This document shows, piece by piece, positions 17,891 to 26,705 of a stretch of 64,000 bases of DNA. Under the pieces are notes generated by a model. The model had not been told where the DNA came from and made no database searches. It saw nothing but the letters and a program-made list of their open reading frames with translations. Numbering within the stretch: position 1 is the first letter of the stretch; every line of letters begins with the position of its first letter. Where the stretch lies: contig NZ_JANFPI010000009.1 of assembly GCF_026552795.1 (NCBI RefSeq), forward strand, positions 1-64,000. Direction: 5' to 3'. A program made the position numbers and the translations under genes. This DNA comes from Ectorhizobium quercum. Lineage in GTDB: Bacteria; Pseudomonadota; Alphaproteobacteria; Rhizobiales; Rhizobiaceae.

Positions 17891-18352
17891 TCAGGCATCC
17901 AGTTCCGGAATGCGCAGAACCTGGCCCGGATAGATCTTGTCCGGATGGGTCAGCATCGGCTTGTTGGCCTCGAAGATCAGCGTGTGCTTGGCGCCCTTGC
18001 CGGCGCCGTAATGCGCTTCGGCGATCTTCCAGAGGTTGTCGCCCTTCTTCACCGTGTAGAAGACCGGCTCCTTGGCGGCGGTGTCGGCAACCTTGAGTTC
18101 GGAGGCTTCCACCTTGGAGACGCCGAGCGTGTTGCCGACGGCGACGACGGCTTTTTCGAAGATGCTCTGGTCGGCGACATCGCCCTTCAGGACCACCTTG
18201 TCACCGTCCAAGGCCACCTGAACCTTATCGGTTCCGAGGCCGTGCGATTCCAGTTCCTTCTTCACCGCCTCGACATCCGGCGGTGTCGTCCCCTCGTCAT
18301 CCACCAGGCCGAGCTTCTTGCCGGCGTTCTTGATGAAGTTGAACAGACCCAT
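17891..18352 (-). CDS. BON and LysM domain protein (YgaU/Kbp-like)
   Basis: This 153 aa protein has the architecture of E. coli Kbp (YgaU): a BON domain (about residues 26-88, with KVQVALDGDKVVLKGDV) followed by a LysM domain (about 98-152, with YTVKKGDNLWKIAEAHYG and YPGQVLRIPE). Kbp binds potassium and is stress induced; transfer of that role here is inference. The N-terminus (MGLFNFIKNAGKKLG) lacks a signal peptide, as in Kbp. It is transcribed alone, away from arfB, with a 114 bp upstream gap. Confidence 0.88.
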   Translation of the reverse strand: MGLFNFIKNAGKKLGLVDDEGTTPPDVEAVKKELESHGLGTDKVQVALDGDKVVLKGDVADQSIFEKAVVAVGNTLGVSKVEASELKVADTAAKEPVFYTVKKGDNLWKIAEAHYGAGKGAKHTLIFEANKPMLTHPDKIYPGQVLRIPELDA

Positions 18353-18466
18353 GATCGTTTCTCCCTAAGGGTGGTTGTGATTCCCGTATTAAGAGAGGGC
18401 AGCGACAGGAAGATTACAAGGGTTGACCCGTTAAAAATCGGCAGGGAAAAATCATCACGCCGCGGA

Positions 18467-18901
18467 TCATTCCGTCGAAGGGCGGCCACGCATTTTCTTG
18501 ACCACGGCACGGCCGGATTTTTCCTTGAGCCGGCGTTCGACGGAGCCTTTCGTCGGCTTCGTCTTCCTGCGCGGCGGCGGAGGCGGCGCGGCAGCCTCCA
18601 GCAGGAGCGCTTTCAGGCGTTCGCGGGCATCTTCCCGGTTGCGCTCCTGGCTGCGGAACCGGCTCGCCTCGATCATCAGCACGCCATCCTTCGAAACCCG
18701 GCTGCCGCCGAGCCGGATGGCATTGGCCTTCACCCGGTCGTTGAGCGCAGGCGAGGAGGCGATGTCGAAGAAAAGCTGGACCGCCGTCGACACCTTGTTG
18801 ACGTTCTGTCCGCCCGGACCGCCCGCCAGCACGAACTGCTCGACGAGCTCCCATCCCGCAATCGTAATGCGGCTGTTGATCACCAGCGGATCGCTCGCCA
18901 T
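18467..18901 (-). CDS. arfB: Alternative ribosome-rescue factor ArfB (peptidyl-tRNA hydrolase)
   Basis: This 144 aa release-factor-like hydrolase rescues ribosomes stalled without a stop codon. The catalytic GGQ is at about residues 30-32 in GGPGGQNVNKVST. The basic C-terminal tail (PPRRKTKPTKGSVERRLKEKSGRA) enters the empty mRNA channel. No tRNA-recognition domain of classic release factors is present, which identifies ArfB/YaeJ. Confidence 0.93.
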   Translation of the reverse strand: MASDPLVINSRITIAGWELVEQFVLAGGPGGQNVNKVSTAVQLFFDIASSPALNDRVKANAIRLGGSRVSKDGVLMIEASRFRSQERNREDARERLKALLLEAAAPPPPPRRKTKPTKGSVERRLKEKSGRAVVKKMRGRPSTE

Positions 18902-18950
18902 GTGCCCCTACTCCTTCGTTCCCGCTCTTGATAACCGGACGGGCGCAAAA

Positions 18951-18984
18951 GAAAAACCCGGCTGTGGTGTCCACAGCCGGGTTT
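18951..18984 (-). terminator. Intrinsic terminator of pckA
   Basis: A 14 bp perfect stem (18954-18967 with 18971-18984) with a three-base loop is followed on the minus strand by a T-run. It lies 27 bp beyond the pckA stop. Confidence 0.85.
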
Positions 18985-18994
18985 CACGTGAATC
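18981..18994. other. parS-like site, one mismatch
   Basis: GTTTCACGTGAATC differs at one base from the perfect palindrome GTTTCACGTGAAAC. It overlaps the foot of the pckA terminator and is about 17 bp downstream of the pckA stop. Confidence 0.55.
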
Positions 18995-19010
18995 CACTCG
19001 TGTGTGCGGA

Positions 19011-20609
19011 TCAGGCGGCAGCCGGTGCCGCAGCCTTGACGTTCGAGTCGACGTGATCCTCGAACTTTGCGAAGTTCGCGACGAACATGCCGGCCAGCTT
19101 CCGGGCCTGCGCGTCGTAGGCGGCAGCGTCGGCCCAGGTCGAACGCGGGTCGAGGATGGCGGAATCGACACCTTCCAGCGCCTTCGGAACCAGGAAGCCG
19201 AAGTTCTCGTCCTTGCGGAACTCGACCTTGTTCAGTTCGCCGGAAAGTGCCGCGGTCAGCAGGGCGCGGGTTGCCTTGATCGGCATGCGCTGGCCGACGC
19301 CGTAGGCGCCGCCGGTCCAGCCGGTGGACACCAGCCAGCAGGTCACGCCGTGCTTGGCGATCAGTTCCTTGAGCAGCTTGCCGTATTCGGCCGGATGACG
19401 CGGCATGAACGGCGCGCCGAAGCAGGTCGAGAAGGTGGCTTCCGGCTCGGTCACCCCCTTTTCCGTGCCGGCGACCTTGGCGGTGTAGCCGGACAGGAAG
19501 TGGTACTCGGCCTGTTCCGGCGTCAGCTTGGCGATCGGCGGCATGACGCCGAAAGCGTCGGCCGTCAGCATGATGATCGTCTTCGGATGCGGCGCGATGC
19601 CGGTGTCCGAGGCGTTCGGGATGAAGTGCAGCGGATAGGCGCAGCGGGTGTTTTCCGTCAGGGAGCCGTCGTCGAAATCGGGAACGCGGTTCTCGTCGAG
19701 GACGACGTTTTCCAGAACCGTGCCGAAACGCTTGGTCGTGGCGTAGATTTCCGGCTCGGCCTCGGCCGACAGGCGGATCGTCTTGGCGTAGCAGCCGCCT
19801 TCGAAGTTGAAGATGCCGTGTTCGCCCCAGCCATGCTCGTCGTCGCCGATCAGCGTGCGCTTCGGGTCGGCCGACAGCGTGGTCTTGCCCGTGCCGGACA
19901 GGCCGAAGAAGACGGCGGCATCACCGGCGGGACCGACATTGGCGGAGCAGTGCATCGGCATCACGCCCTTGGCGGGCAGGAGATAGTTGAGAACCGTGAA
20001 GACGGACTTCTTGTTCTCGCCGGCATAGGACGTGCCGCCGATGAGGACGAGGCCGTTTTCGAGGTCGCAGGCGATGACGGTTTCCGAACGCACGCCGTGG
20101 CGGGCCGGATCGGCCTTGAAGCTCGGCAGGTTGATGATCGTCAGCTTCTGCTGGAAGGTGGCCAGATCCTCCTTCTTCGGACGGATCAGAAGATTGCGGA
20201 TGAAGAGGGCATGCCAGGCGAGTTCCGTCACGACGCGGGTCGGGAGGGCGTTTTCCGGGTCGGCGCCGCCGATGAGGTCCTGCACGTAGAGCGTCTTGCC
20301 CTTGGCATGGGCCAGCATGTCGGCCTTGAGAACGGCGAAGTGTTCCGGCGAGATCGGCTTGTTGTTGTCCCACCAGATCTTGTCTTCGGTCTGGGCGTCG
20401 CGGACGACGAACTTGTCCTTCGGGGAGCGGCCGGTATGTTGCCCGGTGATGGCGCGCACGGCACCGTCGGCGGTCAGGTCGGCTTCACCGGCGCGAATCG
20501 AATCCTCGACCAGATACGGCTCGAGGAGGTTGTACTTGACGACAGCAGCGCCCTCGATCCCGCTCGTGGTCACGCTATTGGCCGGATTGAATACTCCGAG
20601 CTCCTCCAT
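19011..20609 (-). CDS. pckA: Phosphoenolpyruvate carboxykinase (ATP)
   Basis: This 532 aa enzyme converts oxaloacetate and ATP to phosphoenolpyruvate, the entry step of gluconeogenesis. The kinase-1a P-loop GLSGTGKTT is at about residues 236-244. [10 protein letters not shown] (kinase-2 and metal site) follows, and RSPKDKF near residue 61 is the substrate-binding Arg segment. The length fits the ATP-dependent family (about 535). The gene is divergent from chvI. The intergenic region carries two operator-like TTTAAA palindromes. In Sinorhizobium pckA is controlled by the LacI-type regulator PckR; a similar control here is inference. Confidence 0.97.
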   Translation of the reverse strand: MEELGVFNPANSVTTSGIEGAAVVKYNLLEPYLVEDSIRAGEADLTADGAVRAITGQHTGRSPKDKFVVRDAQTEDKIWWDNNKPISPEHFAVLKADMLAHAKGKTLYVQDLIGGADPENALPTRVVTELAWHALFIRNLLIRPKKEDLATFQQKLTIINLPSFKADPARHGVRSETVIACDLENGLVLIGGTSYAGENKKSVFTVLNYLLPAKGVMPMHCSANVGPAGDAAVFFGLSGTGKTTLSADPKRTLIGDDEHGWGEHGIFNFEGGCYAKTIRLSAEAEPEIYATTKRFGTVLENVVLDENRVPDFDDGSLTENTRCAYPLHFIPNASDTGIAPHPKTIIMLTADAFGVMPPIAKLTPEQAEYHFLSGYTAKVAGTEKGVTEPEATFSTCFGAPFMPRHPAEYGKLLKELIAKHGVTCWLVSTGWTGGAYGVGQRMPIKATRALLTAALSGELNKVEFRKDENFGFLVPKALEGVDSAILDPRSTWADAAAYDAQARKLAGMFVANFAKFEDHVDSNVKAAAPAAA

Positions 20610-20719
20610 GCAGACGCCCTCCTTCAGTTGAGGCTAGAGATTGCAAAGCTGCCGAAACCTAGTGGGGGGCGAAAAAAAACGCAAGAGACTCGCACGAGAA
20701 TCTTCAATAATTTCAAACA

Positions 20720-20764
20720 ATTAATCGGTTTAAAGCAAATCTGTCCCGTTTAAATCGTTTAAAC
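20720..20764. promoter_or_regulatory. Tandem operator-like TTTAAA palindromes between pckA and chvI
   Basis: GTTTAAATCGTTTAAAC at 20748-20764 is nearly self-complementary around CG. A related TTAATCGGTTTAAAG lies at 20721-20735, with centres about 28 bp apart. The shape (A/T arms around CG) is that of a LacI-family operator. It lies 110-155 bp upstream of pckA and 180-220 bp upstream of chvI, so pckA is the likelier target. The rest of the 332 bp intergenic region shows no other gene. Confidence 0.5.
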
Positions 20765-20941
20765 CTGCCCGCCATTCCGGCTTTCGTCAAATCCTCGCGA
20801 TGCGACAATGCGCTTTCCGATTTGCCTTTGCCACAATTTGTTCCACCTTTATACTCAAGAAAGCGCACCGGCTTGCGCCGGGCCTGGGCTGGGAATCGAA
20901 ATCCAGGAGATGCGCATTCGATGATGGCGGAGAATTTTAGC

Positions 20942-21667
20942 ATGCAGACAATCGCGCTCGTTGACGACGACCGCAATATCCTGACATCCGTATCCATCGC
21001 GCTTGAGGCCGAAGGCTACAAGGTGGAAACCTATACGGACGGCGCCTCGGCGCTGGAAGGATTGACGGCACGGCCGCCACACCTGGCGATCTTCGACATC
21101 AAGATGCCCCGCATGGACGGCATGGAGCTTCTGCGCCGCCTGCGCCAGAAATCCGACCTCCCGGTGATCTTCCTCACCTCCAAGGACGAGGAGATCGACG
21201 AGCTGTTCGGGCTCAAGATGGGCGCCGACGATTTCATCACCAAGCCGTTCTCGCAGCGGCTGCTGGTGGAGCGCGTCAAGGCGATCCTGCGCCGGGTGGC
21301 GAACCGGGAAGCGGCCGCGGCCGGTGGCTCTTCCGCCAAACCGGCGCAGGGCGAACAGGCCCGCACGCTGGAGCGCGGCCAGCTCGTCATGGACCAGGAG
21401 CGCCACACCTGTACCTGGAAGGGCGAGCCCGTGACGCTGACCGTGACGGAATTCCTCATCCTGCAAGCGCTGGCGCAACGTCCCGGCGTCGTGAAAAGCC
21501 GCGACGCGCTGATGGATGCGGCCTATGACGAACAGGTCTATGTCGACGACCGCACCATCGACAGCCACATCAAACGGCTTCGCAAGAAGTTCAAGATGGC
21601 CGACGGCGACTTCGACATGATAGAAACGCTTTACGGCGTCGGCTACCGCTTCCGCGAATCCGCCTGA
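20942..21667 (+). CDS. chvI: Response regulator ChvI
   Basis: This 241 aa OmpR-family response regulator partners ChvG (ExoS) in acid, envelope and symbiosis/virulence control. The receiver domain has VDDDRN at the start, phospho-acceptor Asp at about 52 in [12 protein letters not shown], Thr in LTSKDEE and Lys in ITKPF. The C-terminal winged helix ends [22 protein letters not shown] 20942 ([10 protein letters not shown]) gives the family length of 241 and has GGAG nine bases upstream; ATG 20921 is an alternative. It heads a run with chvG, hprK, EIIA and HPr. Confidence 0.96.
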   Translation: MQTIALVDDDRNILTSVSIALEAEGYKVETYTDGASALEGLTARPPHLAIFDIKMPRMDGMELLRRLRQKSDLPVIFLTSKDEEIDELFGLKMGADDFITKPFSQRLLVERVKAILRRVANREAAAAGGSSAKPAQGEQARTLERGQLVMDQERHTCTWKGEPVTLTVTEFLILQALAQRPGVVKSRDALMDAAYDEQVYVDDRTIDSHIKRLRKKFKMADGDFDMIETLYGVGYRFRESA

Positions 21668-21699
21668 TCCTCGGGCGGCCGGAGGGCTTGGGAAAGAGA

Positions 21700-23502
21700 A
21701 TGGCGACAACGGCGGAAATCATAGCGGACAAGAACGGCCAGACACTGGGGAACCGGTTTTCGCGCCGGACGGGCCGCAATGTGCTGTCGCGACCGTTCAC
21801 GCTGATCCGCCGGATGTTCGGCAATGCCGTGTTCTCCAGCCTGACGCGCCGGATCGTCTTCTTCAATCTCGCCGCGCTCGTGGTGCTGGTGGGCGGCATC
21901 CTCTATCTCAACCAGTTCCGCGAGGGCCTGATCGACGCCCGCGTCGAGAGCCTGCTGACCCAGGGCGAAATCATCGCCGGCGCGATTTCCGCGTCGGCGT
22001 CGGTCGACACGAACTCGATCACCATCGACCCGCAGAAGCTGCTCGAACTCCAGGCCGGCCAGAGCATCACGCCGGCGCCGAACGACGAGAACCTCGATTT
22101 CCCCATCGATCCGGAGCGCGTCGCCCCGGTGCTGCGTCGGCTCATTTCGCCGACCCGCACCCGCGCCCGCCTGTTCGATTCCGACGCGAACCTGCTGCTC
22201 GATTCCCGCCACCTCTATTCGCAGCGGCAGGTGCTGCGTTTCGACCTGCCCCCCATCGGTCCGGCGGACATCGGCCTCGGAGACCGCTTCATGAGCTGGG
22301 TCAACCGGATGCTCCAGCCCGGAAACCTGCCGCTCTACAAGGAATCGCCCGGCGGCGACGGCCAGATCTACCCGGAGGTCATGAACGCCCTGACCGGGGT
22401 GCGCGGCGCGGTGGTGCGCGTGACGGAAAAGGGCGAGCTGATCGTTTCGGTCGCCGTCCCCGTCCAGCGCTCGCGTGCCGTGCTCGGCGTCCTTCTCCTG
22501 TCCACCCAGGCCGGCGACATCGACAAGATCGTCCATGCCGAGCGCCTCGCCATCATGCGCATGGCCGGGGTGGCGACGCTGGTGAACATCGTGCTGTCGC
22601 TGATGCTGTCCTCGACGATCGCCAATCCGCTGCGCCGGCTGGCGGCGGCGGCCGTGCGCGTGCGCCGCGGCGCCCGGCAGCGCGAGGAAATCCCCGACTT
22701 CTCGATCCGTCAGGACGAGATCGGCAACCTTTCCGTCGCGCTGCGCGAGATGACGACGGCGCTCTACGACCGCATCGACGCCATCGAAAGCTTCGCGGCC
22801 GATGTCAGCCACGAGCTGAAGAACCCGCTGACCTCGCTCAGGAGCGCCGTCGAGACGCTGCCGCTCGCCAAAACCGAGGAATCGAAGCAGCGGCTGGCGG
22901 ATATCATCCAGCACGACGTGCGCCGCCTCGACCGGTTGATCAGCGACATTTCCGACGCCTCGCGCCTCGATGCGGAACTGGCCCGCGCCGATGCGGTTCC
23001 GGTCGACCTGGAGGTGCTGCTCGGCAATCTCGTCAATATTTCCCGGCAGATCCGCGGCCACAAGAAGCCGGTCGAGCTGGATTACGTCATCGACCAGAAG
23101 CCCGGCAGCCGCGCGGGCTTCACTGTGAACGGCCACGACCTGCGCCTCGGCCAGATCGTCACCAACCTGATCGAGAACGCCCGCTCCTTCGTGCCGGACA
23201 AGAACGGTCGCATCGTCGTACATCTGTCGCGCAGCAAGGACCGCTGCATCGTGCAGGTCGAGGACAACGGTCCCGGCATCCAGGCCGAGGATATCGACCG
23301 CATTTTCGAGCGTTTCTACACGGATCGGCCCGAGGGCGAGAGCTTCGGGCAGAATTCCGGCCTCGGTCTTTCGATCAGCCGCCAGATCGCCGAGGCGCAC
23401 GGCGGCACGCTCCGGGCCGAGAACATGCATGACGAGAAAACCGGCAAGATATGCGGCGCCCGCTTCATCCTGACGTTGCCGGCCGAACACAAGATGGCGT
23501 GA
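21700..23502 (+). CDS. chvG: Sensor histidine kinase ChvG (ExoS)
   Basis: This 600 aa inner-membrane kinase senses acidic pH and envelope stress and phosphorylates ChvI. A TM helix at about residues 55-75 (IVFFNLAALVVLVGGILYL), a periplasmic loop of about 200 residues and a second TM near 285-310 precede a HAMP domain. The H-box DVSHELKNPLTSLRS has His at about 371. N box (NLIENARSF), G1 (EDNGPGI) and G2 (NSGLGLSIS) follow. ATG 21700 is 32 bp after chvI. In related rhizobia the periplasmic repressor ExoR controls this kinase; exoR is not in the window. Confidence 0.96.
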   Translation: MATTAEIIADKNGQTLGNRFSRRTGRNVLSRPFTLIRRMFGNAVFSSLTRRIVFFNLAALVVLVGGILYLNQFREGLIDARVESLLTQGEIIAGAISASASVDTNSITIDPQKLLELQAGQSITPAPNDENLDFPIDPERVAPVLRRLISPTRTRARLFDSDANLLLDSRHLYSQRQVLRFDLPPIGPADIGLGDRFMSWVNRMLQPGNLPLYKESPGGDGQIYPEVMNALTGVRGAVVRVTEKGELIVSVAVPVQRSRAVLGVLLLSTQAGDIDKIVHAERLAIMRMAGVATLVNIVLSLMLSSTIANPLRRLAAAAVRVRRGARQREEIPDFSIRQDEIGNLSVALREMTTALYDRIDAIESFAADVSHELKNPLTSLRSAVETLPLAKTEESKQRLADIIQHDVRRLDRLISDISDASRLDAELARADAVPVDLEVLLGNLVNISRQIRGHKKPVELDYVIDQKPGSRAGFTVNGHDLRLGQIVTNLIENARSFVPDKNGRIVVHLSRSKDRCIVQVEDNGPGIQAEDIDRIFERFYTDRPEGESFGQNSGLGLSISRQIAEAHGGTLRAENMHDEKTGKICGARFILTLPAEHKMA

Positions 23503-23506
23503 GGCC

Positions 23507-23980
23507 GTGGGCGAGGCCGGCACGCGCGCATCGTCCAACGTTCACGCGACCGCCATCGTGGTCGCGACGACGGGCCTGCTGTTCACCGGCCCGTCCGGCA
23601 GCGGCAAATCGACGCTTGCCTTTACCTGCATGGCGGCGGCACGGCGGGCGGGGCTTTTTTCGGCCCTGATCGCCGACGACCAGGTGTTTCTCGATGTCGT
23701 GAACGGCCGTGTTCTGGCGCGGCGGCCGCAGGCCATCGCCGGGCTGATGGAATTTCGCGGCACCGGAATTGCCGAAATCGAAAGCCTGCCGCAGGCGCTC
23801 ATCCATGCTGCGGTGCGGATCGTGAATGTCGGCGAAAGCGACCGCCTGCCGCCGGAAAACGAACGGTTCGCGGTCGGCGGAACCGTTTCGCTGCCGCTGC
23901 TGCGGCTTGCGGCGACGACGCCCGATCCCCTCGCCGTTCTTTGCGCTTTCTGGCCGGACCTTGCCGGACCTGCCGGCTAG
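23507..23980 (+). CDS. hprK: Short HPr kinase/phosphorylase (alphaproteobacterial type)
   Basis: This 157 aa C-terminal-domain-only HPr kinase/phosphorylase phosphorylates a serine on HPr. The Walker A GPSGSGKST is at about residues 28-36. LIADDQVFL resembles the metal-binding Asp region, and EFRGTGIAEI corresponds to the HPrK signature. The N-terminal half present in Firmicutes (about 310 aa) is absent, as is usual in alphaproteobacteria. It starts with GTG at 23507, four bases after chvG, and so is probably co-transcribed with chvIG. The target HPr is two genes downstream. Confidence 0.88.
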   Translation: MGEAGTRASSNVHATAIVVATTGLLFTGPSGSGKSTLAFTCMAAARRAGLFSALIADDQVFLDVVNGRVLARRPQAIAGLMEFRGTGIAEIESLPQALIHAAVRIVNVGESDRLPPENERFAVGGTVSLPLLRLAATTPDPLAVLCAFWPDLAGPAG

Positions 23981-24125
23981 ACCGGCCCCGAAACCTCGGT
24001 TAAAACCTCCATTTTGGGCTTGCACTTCACATTTTCATGGCCAAGATACCTGTCCACCGATGGACAGCGTCGCTGCATTGCGATATCGGGCCATACAGTC
24101 TGCGCTGTGAGGAGACGGGTTTAAT

Positions 24126-24527
24126 ATGATCGGATTAGTGCTGGTGACGCATGGCAAGTTGGCGGAAGAGTTCCGTCTGGCTCTGGAACATGTCGTCGGC
24201 CCCCAGCAGTTGATCGAGACCATCTGCATCGGCCCCGAGGACGACATGGACCAGCGCCGCCAGGATATCGTCGAGGCCGTGACGCGGGCCGAGACCGGTC
24301 ATGGCGTCATCATTCTCACCGACATGTTCGGCGGCACGCCGTCCAACCTGTCGATCTCCGTGATGAACACCGGCAAGGTCGAGGTGATCGCCGGTATGAA
24401 CCTTCCCATGCTCATCAAGCTCGCGGGCATCCGCGCCGACAACGACATGGAAAAGGCATTGCTGGAATCCTCCGAGGCCGGGCGGAAATACATCAATGTC
24501 GCAAGCCGCGTTCTCAGCGGAAAATAA
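24126..24527 (+). CDS. PTS EIIA component, mannose (EIIA-Man) type
   Basis: This is a 133 aa fructose/mannose-family EIIA domain protein. The phospho-accepting His is at about 9 in VLVTHGKLA. ILTDMFGGTPSN is the family's second conserved block. With no EIIB, EIIC or EIID genes nearby, it is likely part of the regulatory phosphorelay (EI-Ntr, HPr, EIIA-Man) rather than a sugar transporter. ATG 24126 follows GGAGACGGG. It is 145 bp after hprK and 60 bp before the HPr gene. Confidence 0.92.
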   Translation: MIGLVLVTHGKLAEEFRLALEHVVGPQQLIETICIGPEDDMDQRRQDIVEAVTRAETGHGVIILTDMFGGTPSNLSISVMNTGKVEVIAGMNLPMLIKLAGIRADNDMEKALLESSEAGRKYINVASRVLSGK

Positions 24528-24587
24528 GGCAATCCCGGCACGCGCGCGAAGCGGCATTGTCTGCGGAACCGACTGAAAAGGATATCG

Positions 24588-24863
24588 ATGACTTCGCTTT
24601 CGCGCGAATTTCCCATCATCAACAAACGCGGACTGCACGCGCGCGCCTCGGCGAAATTCGTGCAGACGGTCAACGCCTTCGACGCCAGCGTGATCGTTTC
24701 GAAGGACGGCATGTCCGTCGGCGGAACCTCGATCATGGGCCTGATGATGCTGGCCGCCAGCCCGGGCTGCTGCGTGGTGGTCTCGGCCAGCGGCAACCAG
24801 GCCGCCGAGGTGCTCGACGCGCTCGAGCGGCTCGTCGCCGACCGCTTCGGCGAGGAAATGTAA
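24588..24863 (+). CDS. HPr family phosphocarrier protein
   Basis: This 91 aa PTS phosphocarrier passes phosphate from an EI enzyme to EIIA proteins. The active His is at about 17 in NKRGLHARASAKF. The regulatory Ser, target of HprK, is at about 48 in GGTSIMGLMML. The position in the hprK-EIIA-HPr cluster supports a regulatory PTS. Confidence 0.94.
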   Translation: MTSLSREFPIINKRGLHARASAKFVQTVNAFDASVIVSKDGMSVGGTSIMGLMMLAASPGCCVVVSASGNQAAEVLDALERLVADRFGEEM

Positions 24864-24952
24864 CTCCAGTCCCGTTGCGGTTCGCAAAACCCTGTTCTCC
24901 GCCCGTGCGCCGTGCGGAGCATGCCATGCCCCCATTCTCCGGCACCCTGTCG

Positions 24953-24980
24953 ACATAAAGATATAAAGACTTCTTTATGT
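24953..24980. promoter_or_regulatory. Nested palindromic operator upstream of ahcY
   Basis: ATAAAGA-CT-TCTTTAT (24963-24978) is a perfect 7-2-7 palindrome. An extra ATAAAGA half site ten bases earlier pairs with the same right arm (ACATAAAGA...TCTTTATGT, 24953-24980). It lies about 130 bp upstream of ahcY. Similar ATATAAAGA palindromes precede methyl-cycle genes in Alphaproteobacteria and are thought to bind an ArsR-family regulator; that attribution is from memory. Confidence 0.6.
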
Positions 24981-25106
24981 GGCAATTGCCATTGCGCGCA
25001 AAGCCTGATAAAGCCTTTTCCCGGTTATGCTCGCCGCGTGCGGGTTCCATCGAGCGCCGCCCTGCCAAGCCAGAGATGCGGCTCATCCATCATCCGGGAG
25101 TCTGCC

Positions 25107-26507
25107 ATGAGCACCGACAAGGATTACATCGTTGCCGATATCGACCTTGCCGCCTACGGCCGCAAGGAAATCGACATTGCCGAAACCGAAATGCCGGGCC
25201 TGATGGCCTGCCGCGCCGAATTCGGCGATTCCAAGCCGCTGAAGGGCGCGCGCATTTCCGGCTCGCTTCACATGACCATCCAGACCGCCGTCCTGATCGA
25301 GACCCTGAAGGTTCTCGGCGCGGACGTGCGCTGGGCGTCGTGCAACATCTTCTCGACGCAGGACCATGCCGCCTCCGCCATCGCCGCCGCCGGCATTCCG
25401 GTCTTCGCGGTCAAGGGCGAGTCGCTGACCGAATACTGGGAATACACCGACCGGATCTTCCAGTGGACCGACGGCGGCGTTTCCAACATGATCCTCGACG
25501 ATGGCGGCGACGCCACCATGTACATCCTGCTGGGCGCCCGCGCCGAAGCCGGCGAGGACGTGCTTTCGAACCCCGGTTCCGAGGAGGAGGAAATCCTCTT
25601 CGCGCAGATCGGCAAGCGCCTGAAGGCCTCTCCGGGCTGGTTCACGAAGCAGCGCGACGCCATCAAGGGCGTGACGGAGGAAACCACCACCGGCGTCCAC
25701 CGCCTGTACGAGCTTTCCAAGAAGGGCCTTCTTCCCTTCCCGGCCATCAACGTCAACGACAGCGTCACCAAGTCGAAGTTCGACAACAAGTACGGCTGCA
25801 AGGAATCGCTGGTCGACGGCATCCGCCGCGCCACCGACGTGATGATGGCCGGCAAGGTTGCCGTGGTCTGCGGCTACGGCGACGTCGGCAAGGGCTCCGC
25901 CGCATCGCTGCGCGGCGCCGGCGCGCGCGTCAAGGTCACGGAAATCGACCCGATCTGCGCCCTCCAGGCGGCGATGGACGGCTTCGAGGTCGTGCAGCTC
26001 GAGGATGTCGCCGCCTCGGCCGACATCTTCATCACCACGACCGGCAACAAGGACGTCATCCGCATCGAGCACATGCGCGCGATGAAGGACATGGCGATCG
26101 TCGGCAATATCGGCCATTTCGATAACGAAATTCAGGTTGCCTCGCTGAAGAACCTGAAGTGGACGAACATCAAGCCGCAGGTCGACATGATCGAGTTCGC
26201 CGGCGGCAACCGCATCATCCTGCTGTCGGAAGGCCGCCTGCTCAATCTGGGCAACGCCACGGGCCATCCCTCCTTCGTGATGTCGGCGTCCTTCACCAAT
26301 CAGGTCCTGGCGCAGATCGAGCTCTACACCAAGCCCGACGAATACAAGAACGACGTCTATATCCTGCCCAAGCACCTCGACGAGAAGGTCGCGCGTCTGC
26401 ACCTCGAAAAGCTCGGCGTGAAACTGACCGAACTTTCCGAAGAACAGGCCAGCTATATCGGCGTCTCGCCGGCCGGTCCGTACAAGGCGGAACACTACCG
26501 CTATTGA
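25107..26507 (+). CDS. ahcY: Adenosylhomocysteinase
   Basis: This 466 aa NAD-dependent enzyme hydrolyses S-adenosylhomocysteine to adenosine and homocysteine, removing the inhibitor of SAM-dependent methylases. The NAD-binding fold shows [12 protein letters not shown]. The substrate domain has [10 protein letters not shown], and the C-terminus ends [18 protein letters not shown], the diagnostic dimer tail. ATG 25107 follows GGGAG. It stands as a single unit with a dedicated upstream palindrome and a strong terminator. Confidence 0.98.
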   Translation: MSTDKDYIVADIDLAAYGRKEIDIAETEMPGLMACRAEFGDSKPLKGARISGSLHMTIQTAVLIETLKVLGADVRWASCNIFSTQDHAASAIAAAGIPVFAVKGESLTEYWEYTDRIFQWTDGGVSNMILDDGGDATMYILLGARAEAGEDVLSNPGSEEEEILFAQIGKRLKASPGWFTKQRDAIKGVTEETTTGVHRLYELSKKGLLPFPAINVNDSVTKSKFDNKYGCKESLVDGIRRATDVMMAGKVAVVCGYGDVGKGSAASLRGAGARVKVTEIDPICALQAAMDGFEVVQLEDVAASADIFITTTGNKDVIRIEHMRAMKDMAIVGNIGHFDNEIQVASLKNLKWTNIKPQVDMIEFAGGNRIILLSEGRLLNLGNATGHPSFVMSASFTNQVLAQIELYTKPDEYKNDVYILPKHLDEKVARLHLEKLGVKLTELSEEQASYIGVSPAGPYKAEHYRY

Positions 26508-26538
26508 TTGGCGCAAGTTAATCCACAAGATGTTGATG

Positions 26539-26572
26539 TCGCGGCCTTGACAAAGGCCGCGATTTCTTTTTT
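26539..26572 (+). terminator. Intrinsic terminator of ahcY
   Basis: A ten-base-pair stem (26539-26548 with 26553-26562), tetraloop GACA, is followed by TTTCTTTTTT. Confidence 0.9.
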
Positions 26573-26705
26573 GGCCCGCTCCCTTCCCGTGGATTCCCTA
26601 AAGAAGTATCGTTTTGAGACTTGATTCGCGCATTCCTGGCGGAGTTCTGCGCGAAAATGGGATGTCTTGTCGAAATGCGGCACAAGGGACGGAGACAGAC
26701 CGGTT

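Noticed and set aside
24864..25106. Riboswitch (SAM-II or SAH type) upstream of ahcY
   Set aside because: I could not find the pseudoknot pattern; the visible signal is a protein-type palindrome.
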